DNA from: Tenrec ecaudatus
Lineage: Eukaryota > Chordata > Mammalia > Afrosoricida > Tenrecidae
DNA length: 64,000 nucleotides
Assembly (NCBI RefSeq): GCF_050624435.1
Contig: NC_134535.1
Location: 74,830,494-74,894,493 of the forward strand
Reading direction: 5' to 3'
Shown: positions 43,923-54,813 of the stretch, piece by piece
Position numbering within the stretch: the first letter of the stretch is position 1
How the letters are laid out: each line of letters starts with the position of its first letter
Notes under the pieces: generated by a model
What the model was told of the DNA's origin: nothing
Seen by the model: the letters and a program-made list of their open reading frames with translations, nothing else
Database searches by the model: none
Made by a program: the position numbers and the translations under genes

Positions 43923-45800
43923 ATGGGCTTCTTAAATTGGCTCTCCAGCCTGATTAGTCTTAGCACTAGTAATGCTACTTCAACACCCCAAAGGATGGAT
44001 CAGTCGGCTACTCTAACTAATCCATGGGGTGAACTAGCAAAGATAATACCTAAAGTAGCACACCAGTAGATGAGATGCTGTTTAAAGAAGAGGCTCTGAT
44101 ATTTTGCAGGAATTTTGTAAGCATGACAAGTATAGAGAAACAGGTTGGCTGGTCCTTCTTACAATGGAAAGTGTGATTAAGGAGAGGGGTGATCTCAGAG
44201 CCTCAGAAGTGACCTCAGGTGCAGAATAATGGATTTGAAAACTTCCATCTGCGCTACAAAGGAGAGCCTTCTCTCCTCTAGTAAAAGAGCTGACATTGCT
44301 GAGAACCAGGTCCAGAGTCTCATTATACGCGTGGCTGAATTACAATGGCAGCTGAATTACAGATCTAGAGCAGTGTCTGAAACCAAAGTAAAGGCATTGA
44401 TTGGGAAAAGTTGGTACCCTGAAACATGGGATGGGAACATGGGCTGATGATACAGAAGAGGAGGATATTGAGCCCTTAGAAACAATTGACCCACCCCAGT
44501 CAATAGATCCACCCCTCCCAGCTGAGAGTATTAATTCACAATCCACACCTGAGCAGATTAGCCAAACTATTCAAGTTGATATGCCAGGTGGGGCTGCATC
44601 AGTAGCATTACCTGAGGAAGATGCCACGCAAGATATGGCGGAGAGCACCCAGGAGACATCCTCACCACCCATTATTTCCGGTAGACCTGTCACTAAAATT
44701 AAGTCTCAGAAGGCTCCTAAAGGTGAGGTTAAGATGATTACCCAAGAAGAAGCATGCTATACTCATAAAGATCTGCTCGAGTTTTCAAATACGTACAAGC
44801 AGAAGCCTGGGCAATATCCCTGGGAATGGTTACTAAGGGTGTGGGATACTGATGCATGAAATGTAATATGAGGCTAGTCTGAGTTTCTGGATATGGGACC
44901 CCTAAGCACAGACTCTTCTTTCAATGTCTCTGCGTGAGAGGCTAAGCCAGGATCTAATTCTTTTTCTTTTTTTTCAGGGGAGAGCGCGAACGCAGTCCCC
45001 CACTACCACAAATTATACAGTCGAGCTTCCCACACTCGGGGAAATCGCAGGGGTCAGGACATCCGGAGTGCAATGGACAAGCCTCGCCCTGGGAAAACCA
45101 CCTTCGTGATCATGGTATCTCCCCTGCCAGGTAAGTATCTAATTCTTTATTTGGTTGGTTCAATGAAGCATGGACTGCCAGATGCCCTAGATTAGACCAA
45201 CTTCAAGTACCTGACCTACCTTGGTACACTGTAGAGGAAGGCATCCAAAAGCTTAGAGAAATTGGTATGTTGGAATGAATCTATCAGGATATTCCCATAA
45301 ACCCAAAAAGGGGGTGTCCTGAGGACATACCCTTTACCACAACCATGAGGAACAAGTTTGTGAAGTGGGCCCCAGCATCTCTTAAGACTCTTGTAATTGC
45401 TATTTTATGTGCACCAGGATTAACAGTGGGCACTGCCCTAAGCAAATTCCGACATTTGCCCACAATGGGGCTGATTGGTCCCGGTGATTGTAGAGGGCAG
45501 GTGTCAGCACTGAATCAACAGAGACAGGGTGGGCGTGGTTATAATAGACAACAAGATTTCAGTAGTAATCAAAGCAACCTGTCTTGTGTGGAATTATGGC
45601 ATTGACTACTTAGCCATGGTGTCCCTAGGAATGAAATAGATGGGAAACCTACTAAATATTTATGTGATCTATACAGGCAGAAGAATGGTAGATCAGGTGA
45701 ACAACAGAATAGACAGTCACAATCACTCAATCAGTTCCCAGATCCAGTTTACAAACCCATAACCCCTTGAATGAGGGGGAAGCCGGGTCCCTTTGAAGGA
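43923..45800 (+). pseudogene. gag: ERV-L gag, degenerate
   Basis: The start ATG at 43923 (MGFLNWLSSLISL; Gly2 for myristoylation) is followed by an in-frame TAG at 44067. The same frame continues at 44229-44447, with a probable coiled-coil part (AENQVQSLIIRVAELQWQL). An acidic, proline-containing stretch follows in another frame (44401-44859), then capsid-like remnants at 45160-45605. The last part reads SCVELWH before a stop at 45603. Shifts and stops throughout. It would have formed the virus core. Confidence 0.8.
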
Positions 45801-45879
45801 GGACCCTGCTATATCACTGAAGGTCTATACTGTTAGTCTTTCTTCTAGCCTTCCCCAAAGGGACCTATGCCCTTTCACA

Positions 45880-46285
45880 AGAGTGACTGTTTGTTAGTTG
45901 GGGGAAAGGAAATAATCAAACTTTTCAGGGATTACTGGACACTGGCTCAGAACTGACACTAATTCCAGGAGACCCAAAGTGTTTTGAAGGTCCACCAGTC
46001 AGAGTGAGGGCTTATGGAGGTCAAGTTATCAATGGAGTTTTAGCTCAGGTACATCTCACTATGGGTCCAGTGGGCCTCCAGACCCATCCTGTGGTTATTT
46101 CCCCAGTTCCAGAATGCATCATTGGAATAGACATACTTAGTAACTGGCAGAACCCCCATATTGGATCCCTGAAATGTGGAATAAGGGCTATCAAGGTAGG
46201 AAAGGTCAAGTGGACACCATTAGGACGCCATTGCCTAGGAAAGGCACAAACCAAAAGCAGTACCGCATTCCTGCAGGGGTGGTGA
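45880..46285 (+). pseudogene. pro: ERV-L protease
   Basis: The active-site block GLLDTGSELTLIPGD is at about 45926-45970 (DTGS of retroviral aspartic proteases). It is in the same frame as the stretch ending [13 protein letters not shown] near 46115-46155, which corresponds to the IIGRD-like region. It would cleave Gag-Pol. It is open across the core but has no start of its own, being expressed as part of a larger polyprotein. Confidence 0.8.
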
Positions 46286-46964
46286 TTCCTACTACATCCC
46301 CATTTAACTCACCTGTTTGGCCTGTAAGGAAGACAGATGGATTCTGGAGAATGACAGTGGGTTATCATAAACTTAACCAGGTGGTGACTCCAATTGCAGC
46401 TGCTGTTCCAGATGTGATTTCATTGCTTGAGCAAATTATTACTTCTGGACTTGGTATGCAGCTATTGATCTGGCTAATGCATTCTTCTCAAAACCAGTCT
46501 TGAAAGACCACCAGAAGCAGTTTGCCTTCACCTGGCAGGGGCAACAATATACTTTCACAACTCTCCCCCAGGGGTACATCAACTCTTCTGCCCTGTGCCA
46601 TAATTTTCTCCTAAGGGAACTTGATCACCTGTCCATTCCACAAAATGTCACACTGGTCCATTATATTGATGACATTATGCTGAATAGACCCACTAAGGAG
46701 GATGTGTCAAAGACTCTAGATTCATTTGTACAATATCTGCGTACAAGAGGTTGGGAAGTTAACCCAATGAAGATTCAGGCACCCTCCACATCAGTAAAAT
46801 TTCTAGGGGTCCAGTGGTGTGGGGCATGTCAAGATATTCCTACTAAAGTGAAGGATAAACTACTGCATTTAGGGCCCCCAACAACTGAAAAGGAGGCACA
46901 ATACCTAGTAAGCCTCTTCGGATTTTGGAGGCAACATATCCCTCACTTCAGTGTTCTACTTTGA
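46174..46964 (+). pseudogene. pol: ERV-L reverse transcriptase
   Basis: The fingers region is in one frame (46270-46440; [19 protein letters not shown]). Just before 46450 the frame changes. The palm with the first catalytic Asp (AIDLANAFF at 46458-46485), LPQGYINSS (46566) and VHYIDDIML (46657-46685) is in a second frame. So all three catalytic Asp residues survive, but they are separated from the N-terminus by a shift. An in-frame stop at 46962 splits the connection region. It would have copied viral RNA into DNA. Confidence 0.85.
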
Positions 46965-46976
46965 CCTATTTATCAA

Positions 46977-47476
46977 ATGACGCAAAAAGCCTCCAATTTT
47001 GAATGGGGCCCAGAACAAGAAAAGGCTCTTCAACAGATTCAGGCTGCCGTGCAAGCTGCTTTGCCACTGGGACCATATGATCCAGCTGACCCTATAGTGC
47101 TAGAGGTGTCAGTTGTAGATAAAGATGCAGTGTGGAGTCTTTGGCAGACCTCTATTGGTGAATCACAGCATAGACCGTTGAGATTTTGGAGTAAAGTCCT
47201 GCCATCCTTTGCAGACAACTACTCCCCCTTTGAAAAACAGCTGTTGGCCTGTTACTGGGCCTTGGTGGAGACTGAACACCTCACCATGGACCACCAAGTC
47301 ACCATGAGGCCTGAACTACCCATCATGAGCTGGGTATTGTCTGACCCACGGAATCATAAAGTTGGACGTGCACAGCAACACTCCATTGTTAAATGGAAGT
47401 GGTATATACGAGATCAGGCCAAAGCAGGACCTGAAGGGACAAGTAAGCTGCATGAAAAAGTGGCCCAAATGCCCAC
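46977..47476 (+). pseudogene. pol: ERV-L RT/RNase H connection, truncated
   Basis: Nearly open frame with YSPFEKQLLACYWALVETE and KVGRAQQHSIVKWKWYIRDQA. It ends at KVAQMPT, where the sequence leaves pol and enters LTR DNA. The RNase H catalytic residues, which in copy 1 lie about 100-290 bases beyond this point, are gone. Confidence 0.8.
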
Positions 47477-47593
47477 TATCTTTCTGTATATAATTTAACA
47501 GTTCATTTCTTATGTTATATATCTATCTTTATAAATATATATATATAATTATCAGCAATCTGGTTTTGTCTCTCTAGAGAACCCTATCTAACA
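47477..47593 (+). mobile_element. ERV-L 3' LTR remnant
   Basis: The last ~117 bases of the LTR (ataatttaacagttcatttctta, caatctggttttgtctctctagagaaccct, tctaaca) follow the truncated pol. They match 43784-43878 and 22660-22775. A (TA)n run at 47537-47546 is longer than in the other copies. Confidence 0.8.
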
Positions 47594-47598
47594 GTTTC

Positions 47599-48394
47599 CT
47601 GGGAACATGGGGAAGCAACAGAGCAGACAAGGTCGCACCTGCAGCCTAACTAATTCAAATCAGCCTCTCCCATCCCCTCCTTGTCACTGCCCAATGCCCA
47701 ACCACAGCTAATCTGTTACTTCACAAATCAGGATGAGGATGACTTTTCTCTGCATGGAGTTTGCAGACTGTTAATCCCACTGACACTCATTGGTGCAACT
47801 TGCTCACTTGCATTCATGTGTCCACATGCCCACGTCTGCACACTCACCCTTAGGGCACAGCATACTCAAAACTTAAACAACTCCAGCTGGTCATAAACTC
47901 CACTCAACGACTCTCGCCTCCTTGCTGCAACAACTTACATCCCTGACATAGGTAACCCTTCAAAACTGTCATGCATTAAATATGTTAACAGTTAATTAAA
48001 AAGTGTGTACACTATATTAATAAGTCGAAAGTAGTTAAATAAAATGTTAAAGCGCTCCGCATCATGGCTGATGAAATTAGAAACATTAGTGGGGCACCAC
48101 CAGCCTTTCCTTGTGGATTCAAAGTCCTGTCATGACCTGGATCATGCCCCTCGTAAGACCTCTGATAATAATCTGTATACTATTACTTTTAACTCTGTGT
48201 GTTTAAATTTTTGCAGAAACAAATGAAAAATATGTCCAACCTGACCTTCAATCAGCTTATTCTCTTACAGCCTACTGCCAACTGACCTGGGCCCCAACCT
48301 TCCAACTCTTAATCACCTTCTTCTTCACCCTATCTCATCAGGAAGTAGTTAAGACAGAACACATCGCCCATGACCACTATTAAGAAGGTTGGGA
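47599..48394 (+). pseudogene. env: Class I ERV env end and polypurine tract
   Basis: Most of this stretch is unreadable. At 48111-48200 one frame has the membrane-anchor pattern of a gammaretroviral transmembrane protein (WIMPLVRPLIIICILLLLTL). A tract taagaaggttggga (48381-48394) is directly before the LTR TG and fits the polypurine tract. The surface subunit and the rest of TM are missing or decayed. Confidence 0.6.
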
Positions 48395-48696
48395 TGTTTG
48401 GACTGGGTCTGAACTAGGCAGCATTTTTGGACCAAGCTGAAGCAGGTCAGGGCCCTGCACATCCCAAAGGTCAGCAGCAGAAGGCGCCAGATAAGATAAC
48501 CAGTGAAACCAGATGCTCCGGGTTCAAAGAAAGTGGCATGATCAACAAGCAATTCTCGGAGTGTCCAGGCCCCATACCCCATATGCTAATTGCCATAATG
48601 CCATACATTCTTCACCACCCCTTTAAAAACCTGAGCCCCCAGCTGCTGAGCAGACTTCCCTGACCTGTTGGCCTAGGTCACAGAACCTCATCTGGA
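48395..48696 (+). mobile_element. Class I ERV 3' LTR, 3'-truncated
   Basis: It aligns with the 5' LTR from TGTTTGGACTGGG to about tctggag (48696). The poly(A) signal, U5 and terminal CA are gone, so the target-site duplication cannot be found. Confidence 0.85.
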
Positions 48697-49670
48697 GATA
48701 GAATTAAGAGCAAGCCCAAAAGTTATTCATGTATCTATGGTTTATGTATGTCTCTGATTCACTTTTGGAATATCATGTTCTTTTTATGATAGAGAATATT
48801 ATAAATCATCCCCTGGAGCATAATCTACATCTATTGATTATGTCATTAATTTAACCAATGGCATAAAATATGAAACAGTTGAGAATAGGAAATTATACAT
48901 GTGTGGTCTAGCTTTTCGGGCAAGACCCACATTTAGTAATCTGACCCCCTGACTTTTTAATCGTATCCAAGATTTGAAGATGTAGTGTATCCTCTGACAG
49001 TGAGGGCATGTTAGCAGCTGCTGTGTCCATGATAAGCACATAGACCTGTTCCTCCCAAAAAAGGAATTGTGCAGCTCATCCACAGGTGGCATGAGCATGT
49101 TCCTTAACAACATTTCTCCTGAGTGTGCAGAGGAGCCCTTTGGGTCATTAACACCAGAATAAAGTTACGACAAACAGCAAATATTATACTCTAAACCGTT
49201 CCTGGGATCTATTAGCCAAAGAGCATTTGATCAATAATGAAAAAGTAAGTTGATCACCCAGAACCCTCCCCTGGGAAATCACTTATTTTTTCAGAGGTTA
49301 GCCAGTTGTCCCGACAAGTTTTAATTCCCCGAAAAGTCATCGGTTTTCGATATGTAGTTAAAACAGTGATAAGCAATTTTGTTTCTAATTGTCAGGTGCA
49401 CCTTCCCATGTCCCAAACACAGATTTCCATGTTCTCCCAGATCCTTTTCATCCTTCTCAGTCTCCAGCCCCTCCCCCATCCATTTCATTATCAAAAGAAT
49501 AAGATTATGACTTCACTTTTATTACCCAAGTTGAGTACAGTGTTCACTGAGTTTTTATATTGTCAAAGAAACATAATCACACTTCTCTTAAAAGCCCATC
49601 CCAAATAGCTCTGACTTTGCGGACTAGTCCATCACTCGAACTTGGCTGAACCAGCACACTTTCCTTTGAC
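48697..49670. other. No recognised gene or repeat
   Basis: AT-rich unassigned sequence. A frame at 49306-49608 has no domain that I recognise. Confidence 0.4.
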
Positions 49671-49675
49671 TCATC

Positions 49676-50220
49676 CATGTTGTCGATGTTGGTAGGTGCC
49701 ATGGGTCAGTCCCGACTCAGAGAGAAGGAAACATTGCCCCGGCCCGCTCGGTCCTCACAGTAATTGTCATGCGTGTGCTTACTGCGACAGCCACCGTGCC
49801 ACTCCATCTCCCTTTTATGCTGACCCTCCACTTTACCAAGCATGCTCTGCTCTTTCAGGAACTGGTCTCATCTGATAACAGGTCCAAAGTACCCAAGACA
49901 ATATCTTGCCATCCTCGCTTCTCGCTATATTTCTTCAAAAAAAAAGATTTGTTGGTTCTTCTGGCAGTGCAGAGCATAGTCAGTATTCTTTGCTGACACC
50001 ATCATTCAAATGCATTGATTCCTCTGTGATCTTCCTTATTCACATGCATATGAGGCAATTAAAAATACAGTCACTTGAGTCAGGTGATTAGTCCTTAGTT
50101 CTCAAAGTGATATCTCTGCTCTTCAACACTTCAAAGAGGTCTTATTCAGCGGAAGTACCTAATGCATTATATAGTTTGATTTCTTGACTGTGCTTCCATG
50201 AGCAATCATATTTATATTTA
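49676..50220 (-). mobile_element. RTE LINE 3' end, reverse
   Basis: It opens with gttgtcgatgttggtaggtgcc...gtcccgactcagagagaag, the reversed RTE tail. It then follows the sequence seen in reverse at 59000-59450 (ccatcctcgcttct, ttggttcttctggcagt, cacatgcatatgaggcaatt, tgatttcttgactg). Frames are broken. Confidence 0.7.
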
Positions 50221-50398
50221 ATGAAAAACCATGCTGTTCAGGTTTTGGCAACTGATATAGATTGGGACCAAGCCTAATGAAGGTATTATTACCAGAATTC
50301 AAGTTCTTGCCTTACCAAGAGAAAATTTTCATTTTGGAAGACATAAGGTATCAAAATAGAATTTTATTTAGAGACTCCTTGGAGGGAGTAAAACTTAG

Positions 50399-51330
50399 CA
50401 GCCAGCATGCCATGATGCTCACCTTCCCGATGAGATTGCTGAAGACAAAGCAGGTGCATAAACAAATGTGGTGAAGAAAGCTGATGGTGCCTGGCTATAA
50501 AAAGATATAGCATCTGGGGTCTTAAAAACTTGAAGATAAACAAGCAGCCATCTAGCTGAGAAACAACAAAGCCCACATGGAAGAAGCACACCAGCCTATG
50601 TGATCATGAGGTGTTGATGAGATCAGGTAACAGGCATCAAAGAACAAAAAATAATGTCATTGTGAATGAAGGGGAGTGCAGAGTGGGGACCCAAAACCCA
50701 TCTGTAGGCAACTGGATATTCCCTTACAGAAGGGTCATGGGAGGAGATGAGCCAGTCAGGATGCAGTGTAGCAATGACAAAACATATAACTTTCCTTTAG
50801 TTCTTTAATGCTTCCTCCTCCCCACCCCCACTATCATGATCCCAATTCTACCTTATAAATTTGGCTAGACCAGAGGATGTACAAAGGTACAGATAAGAAC
50901 TGGAATTCTGCCGACTACACCAAAAAAAATGAACTGGAAACACAGGGAATCCAGGACAGATGATCCCTTCAGGACCATTGGTGAGAGTGGCGATGCCTGG
51001 AGGGTGGAAGCAAGGTTGGGTAGAAAGGGGGACCTGATTACAAGGATCTCCATATAAACCCCTCCTTGAGGGACGGACAACAGAAAAGTGGCTGAAGGGA
51101 GAATTTAGTTTAAGACATGACAAAATAATAACTTATAAAATATTAAGGGTTCATGGAGGGGAACGGGGAGGGAGGGGGAAAAATGAGGAGCTGATACCAA
51201 GGGCTCAAGTAGAAAGCAAATGTTTTGAGAATGATGATGGCAACGAATGTACAAATGTGCTTCACACCATGGATGGATGGATTGTGATAAGAGTTGTATG
51301 AGCCCCCAATAAAATAATTTTTAAAAAACT
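50399..51330 (+). mobile_element. L1 3' UTR copy, complete at the 3' end
   Basis: Sense copy from gatgctcaccttcccgatg to aataaaataatttttaaaa (51307-51325), about 930 bases. It is the best sense example of this end. Just after the tail, a 15-base A-rich unit ending actgttga is repeated (51318 and 51356). The 10-base agccagcatg near 50399 and agtcagcatg near 51386 may be a target-site duplication, with one mismatch. Confidence 0.8.
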
Positions 51331-51389
51331 GTTGAGGGGGGTGGGGACAGAAGAAAAAAAACTGTTGAATAAAAAATAACTTACCAGTC

Positions 51390-51990
51390 AGCATGGGCAG
51401 CCTCTGTATTATTTATTGTCCCCACAACTACCCTACCCCACCCCTGCATGCATTCCAAGCATTTTTAAAGGTCCTGTCTCCACCCCCCTTTACATTTCTC
51501 AGGACCCTCTGGGATGGGGGTGGGAGTCTAGGAAATGTAGTCCCAAGATGTTGTTGTGGACTCTGTCCAAATCTCCACCTTTGCTCCCTTGGCCTGTTTC
51601 AATATTTTAGGGAGAAAAGATCCAAATTTCAACTATATTTTATAGAGAATCTTTTGTTAAGTCTTAAACAAGACAAAGATAAAACCAAGAAAAATCCTTT
51701 GGCTTAGGGAGACTATGAGTATGAAGCCCTAGTGGTGCCCAAAGGTTTTAAGGCCACCTTGCTTATTACACAGCCTAGAGACTTCTTCACAAAATCATGA
51801 TTGGTGGCACATCAGTTCATCACTGTCACAGGCAGGATTATGGAAGCAGGAAAGGAATTGGGGTTGGGATTTAGAGAAGCATACAAGATTGGCTCCTTGA
51901 TGGGGATATGACTCATGACCTTGGGGTTCTGGGACTCAATTTCTTGTACCCCAATCCTAAGGATAAGATCGCCTACTACCAAAAACCCAA
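51390..51990. other. No recognised gene or repeat
   Basis: Unassigned sequence between the L1 copy and the LTR. Short frames at 51393-51707 and 51812-52021 have no recognisable domain. Confidence 0.4.
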
Positions 51991-51991
51991 C

Positions 51992-52699
51992 TGTGCAGGG
52001 TATAAGGTCAGCCCCCCACAATTAATCACGGGTTCAGTAAGTGCAATTGTACGGTTGAGATATATAAAGACTATAGTAAAGTCATAGAGAACATGAGATA
52101 GAAGAGACATTGAAATAATGGAGTCAGACATTTCATAGTAGCATGCTCACCTCCTGAATGGCCATGATCTTACCAGCCAGCTTTGCGCACAACATGGACC
52201 GAGGTGAGGTGGGGCAGAGACCCCGTTTATTGCTAACCAAGGCTTATATCTACTTAGGAGTGGGGCGTGATTACAGGTGACCACATGTCACAGGAAGGGG
52301 CAATGCAATAGACATACACATCATAGGAAGGGGATGTACAATACGCATAAGCGTGACAGGAAGGGGAAGAGCTAGGGGTGTGTGCATGTGACAAGATGGG
52401 CAGACCCTAGACTCATGATGGAGGCCTAACTTTGGTCACCCTTGGGTGGGCTTGAACTCCCTGGGCTCTCTTTCAGGGAAACAATCTACTACTATCCTTA
52501 TCAGAAGGGAGTGGGCCCTACTTGTTGTGGGATAAACAGTGATGTCTGCTTGCTCTGGTTAGCTGATAACCTTTAGGGAGAATAACCTCTGACCTACTTC
52601 TGTGGATACAAGTGGATAGTCATCTGCCACATGTAGCAAGCAGCTAGATTGGGGGTATATTGGGGGGAGACAACTTGGGAGAAATCTTTGTTTCCCACA
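51992..52699 (-). mobile_element. Solo LTR, family B, uninterrupted
   Basis: Reverse copy of 11648-12878 without the nested LTR; about 708 bases, TGTGCAGGG...TTTCCCACA. Shared blocks are catgctcacctcctgaatggcc, gcaagcagct and caatctactactatcc. The flanking hexamers differ, so the duplication has decayed or the ends are off by a few bases. Confidence 0.8.
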
Positions 52700-52704
52700 C
52701 CACC

Positions 52705-53205
52705 CCACCGCTATCAAATGGTTTCCCACTCGCAGTGTTCAAGCAACACATGTGATTCTTGTGGCCTGCTGCAAGGAAGCCGCTGCGTCTGTCACAGCAC
52801 AGCTGCAGGGAAAGAGCTAGTTTCACTGAGCAGGAGAGTCCAGGGGGCAGAGTAAATCAAGTGCAACAGAGACCTGTCTCCCCGAACAGAGAACAGAGGA
52901 AATTTTATATATATTAGGAAAGGGACAGTAATCATCTTGTAACCAAGTGACAGGGTCTCAGTTAATAAATGTGTCTTCTTTCTTCTGCTGCTTTCTGCTC
53001 CAAGTTAGTAGTCGGAATGGTGATGGCACAATGAAACAATTTATCGTGCTTTTTCCTTGAACTAAAAAAAAATAAATTTCAGTTTAGTTACTCTTTAGGA
53101 AGCTTTATGTTCTTCTTGCTTAAAATTACATACTTCATTGTTTGTTTCCACCTTTACTACTAATGAAACTATAACAAGTAAGACTTAAGCTATAAAAATG
53201 AGTAA
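52705..53205. other. No recognised gene or repeat
   Basis: Unassigned. It is GC-moderate up to about 52860 and AT-rich afterwards. Confidence 0.4.
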
Positions 53206-53350
53206 TGCGAATCACTCACTCTCATTCACTGACTCACTCTCACTGACTCACTCTCACTGACTCACTCTCACTGACTCACTCATTCACTGACTCACTCTCA
53301 TTCACTGACTCACTCTCACTGACTCACTGTCACTCACTGACTCACTCTCC
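53206..53350. repeat. TCACTGAC minisatellite
   Basis: About 145 bases of nested repeats built from actcact, ctgactcactctca and the variant cattcactgactcactct. The main unit is 14 bases (ctgactcactctca) and it is intermixed with 4-base-shifted variants. Confidence 0.9.
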
Positions 53351-53689
53351 AAAAAAAAGTTTTGACAAAGTTGTAGAGTGTAAGATGAATAAGAATGAAT
53401 ATGAATTCGAATCAAAATTGGAAAATACACATTTTAAAACTGTTTTGTGGTAATGGTTGTATGACTATTTACTTACAGTGAGTGAATTTTAGAAAAAAAT
53501 CAATAATGCCTAGCTCACTTGACTTATCTTACTATGAATCTAACTCTCTTTCACTTAAATCATTTCCATAACAGTTACTTTAATTTTTAACTTCCAAAAG
53601 AAAACACCAAAGGCAAGTTAATTCACCACAAACTTCAGCCAAAGCCATGAAGCCAGACTTTTTGTAATGGCAAGCAAAATGCATGGAGT

Positions 53690-53860
53690 TCACTCCGGCC
53701 TGGATGCCATATCAGTAGTGAAAACCCAATGTAGGCTTTAAATCTTAGTGGGAGCAAATAGCCTCGTCTTTCTCCTGCAGAGCATCCCGTGGGTTTGAAC
53801 CACCGACCTTGCAGTTAGAAGTCTAATAACTAACTCACAGTGCCACCAAGGCTCTCTCTG
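53690..53860 (-). mobile_element. AfroSINE
   Basis: Reverse copy with tagcctcgtctttctcctgcagag, gggtttgaaccaccgacct and a head ending cagtgccaccaaggctct. Confidence 0.7.
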
Positions 53861-53989
53861 CATTGGCAAGGAGAGTTATGATTTACTTACCCTGCCTGAG
53901 GACAAAGTTTTCTATACTGCTAGCTTATGAATCCGAAAGATCCTCAAAGGAGGGGGGATTTATGTCAGGATTCAAAATGGAGTTAGGAG

Positions 53990-54125
53990 ACCCACGTAAA
54001 CTCTCCAACCTCATAAACCAAACTCACTGCTATCAGTCAAGTTTGAACCTACAGGATAGGTGCAAACTACTAACTTTACTGCTAGCAACTCAAATCATAA
54101 CCCACTATGCTATCAGGGGTCTTCA
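53990..54125 (-). mobile_element. AfroSINE fragment
   Basis: Reverse remnant: ccaaactcactgctatcagtcaag, then cactatgctatcaggggtcttc at the head end. The middle is partly deleted. Confidence 0.45.
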
Positions 54126-54479
54126 CCAAAAGCTTTACCATCTACAGACCAAGTGCTTAGAATCTAAGCTCAAGGAAAGAGATGAGAGGCTGGCTGGCCC
54201 TAAAATGCCTCGAAGGGCTGGTGAGAAAGTGATCTTCCAAGGTTAATTTAAAAGAACAGCCGGTGCCCTGGAATTGGCATCCGTGGATTATGTCAACATG
54301 GTTCTGTATCAAGTACGATCAGTTCCCCAAAGGAAATGTTCTTTCCCCAGCTCTTACAGTTTATGTCCCAAGGCCTCAGATGGAATATGAAATAGGATCA
54401 TTAGTAACAGAATCTCATTTTGATTTTAAGGTTGTTCTTATCCATGAAACTAAATCCTAACCACAAAAAATCTGACTCA

Positions 54480-54578
54480 AACGGTGAAAACCTGTAGCAA
54501 TAGGGACAGTTCTACCCTGTCCTGCAGAGTCAGTAAGAGTTGGAATTCACTCAGTGGCAGTGAGTTTGATTTTGGCTT
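54480..54578 (+). mobile_element. AfroSINE tail, sense
   Basis: Sense tail half: gggacagttctaccctgtcctg, gagttggaattcactcagtggcagtgagtttgattttgg. Confidence 0.65.
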
Positions 54579-54758
54579 GAAGGGATATTTATCAAACCAT
54601 CATCTCCTGATTGAAATCCTGAGAGTCTGCAAGTAGGTGAGAGGCTGTTAGCAGCCAAGCAAGGAGCAAACTGATACCAGTTGATCTCAGAAGGGTTTAA
54701 TCATGTTAAGATAAATAATGGGACTCCAGCTCTCCTGCCAGACTCTCCACTGGTGCCT

Positions 54759-54763
<5 letters not shown>

Positions 54764-54809
<46 letters not shown>
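54764..54809. repeat. (CA)n microsatellite
   Basis: About 22 uninterrupted ca units, followed by tatatacc. Confidence 0.95.

Positions 54810-54813
<4 letters not shown>

Larger units (their letters stand above)
43322..47598 (+). mobile_element. ERV-L provirus, copy 2, nested in class I ERV
   Basis: The element spans 43327-47593, from TGAGATAG to CTAACA. It is flanked by gttcc (43322-43326) and gtttc (47594-47598), a 5-bp duplication with one mismatch. Order: 5' LTR, primer-binding site, gag, protease, RT, partial RNase H, then a jump into the last ~117 bases of the 3' LTR. Integrase, dUTPase and most of the 3' LTR are deleted. It is sense with respect to the host class I provirus. Confidence 0.85.

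Noticed and set aside
53206..53350. CRISPR-like array
   Set aside because: Contiguous short tandem repeats without spacers in a mammalian sequence; a minisatellite.
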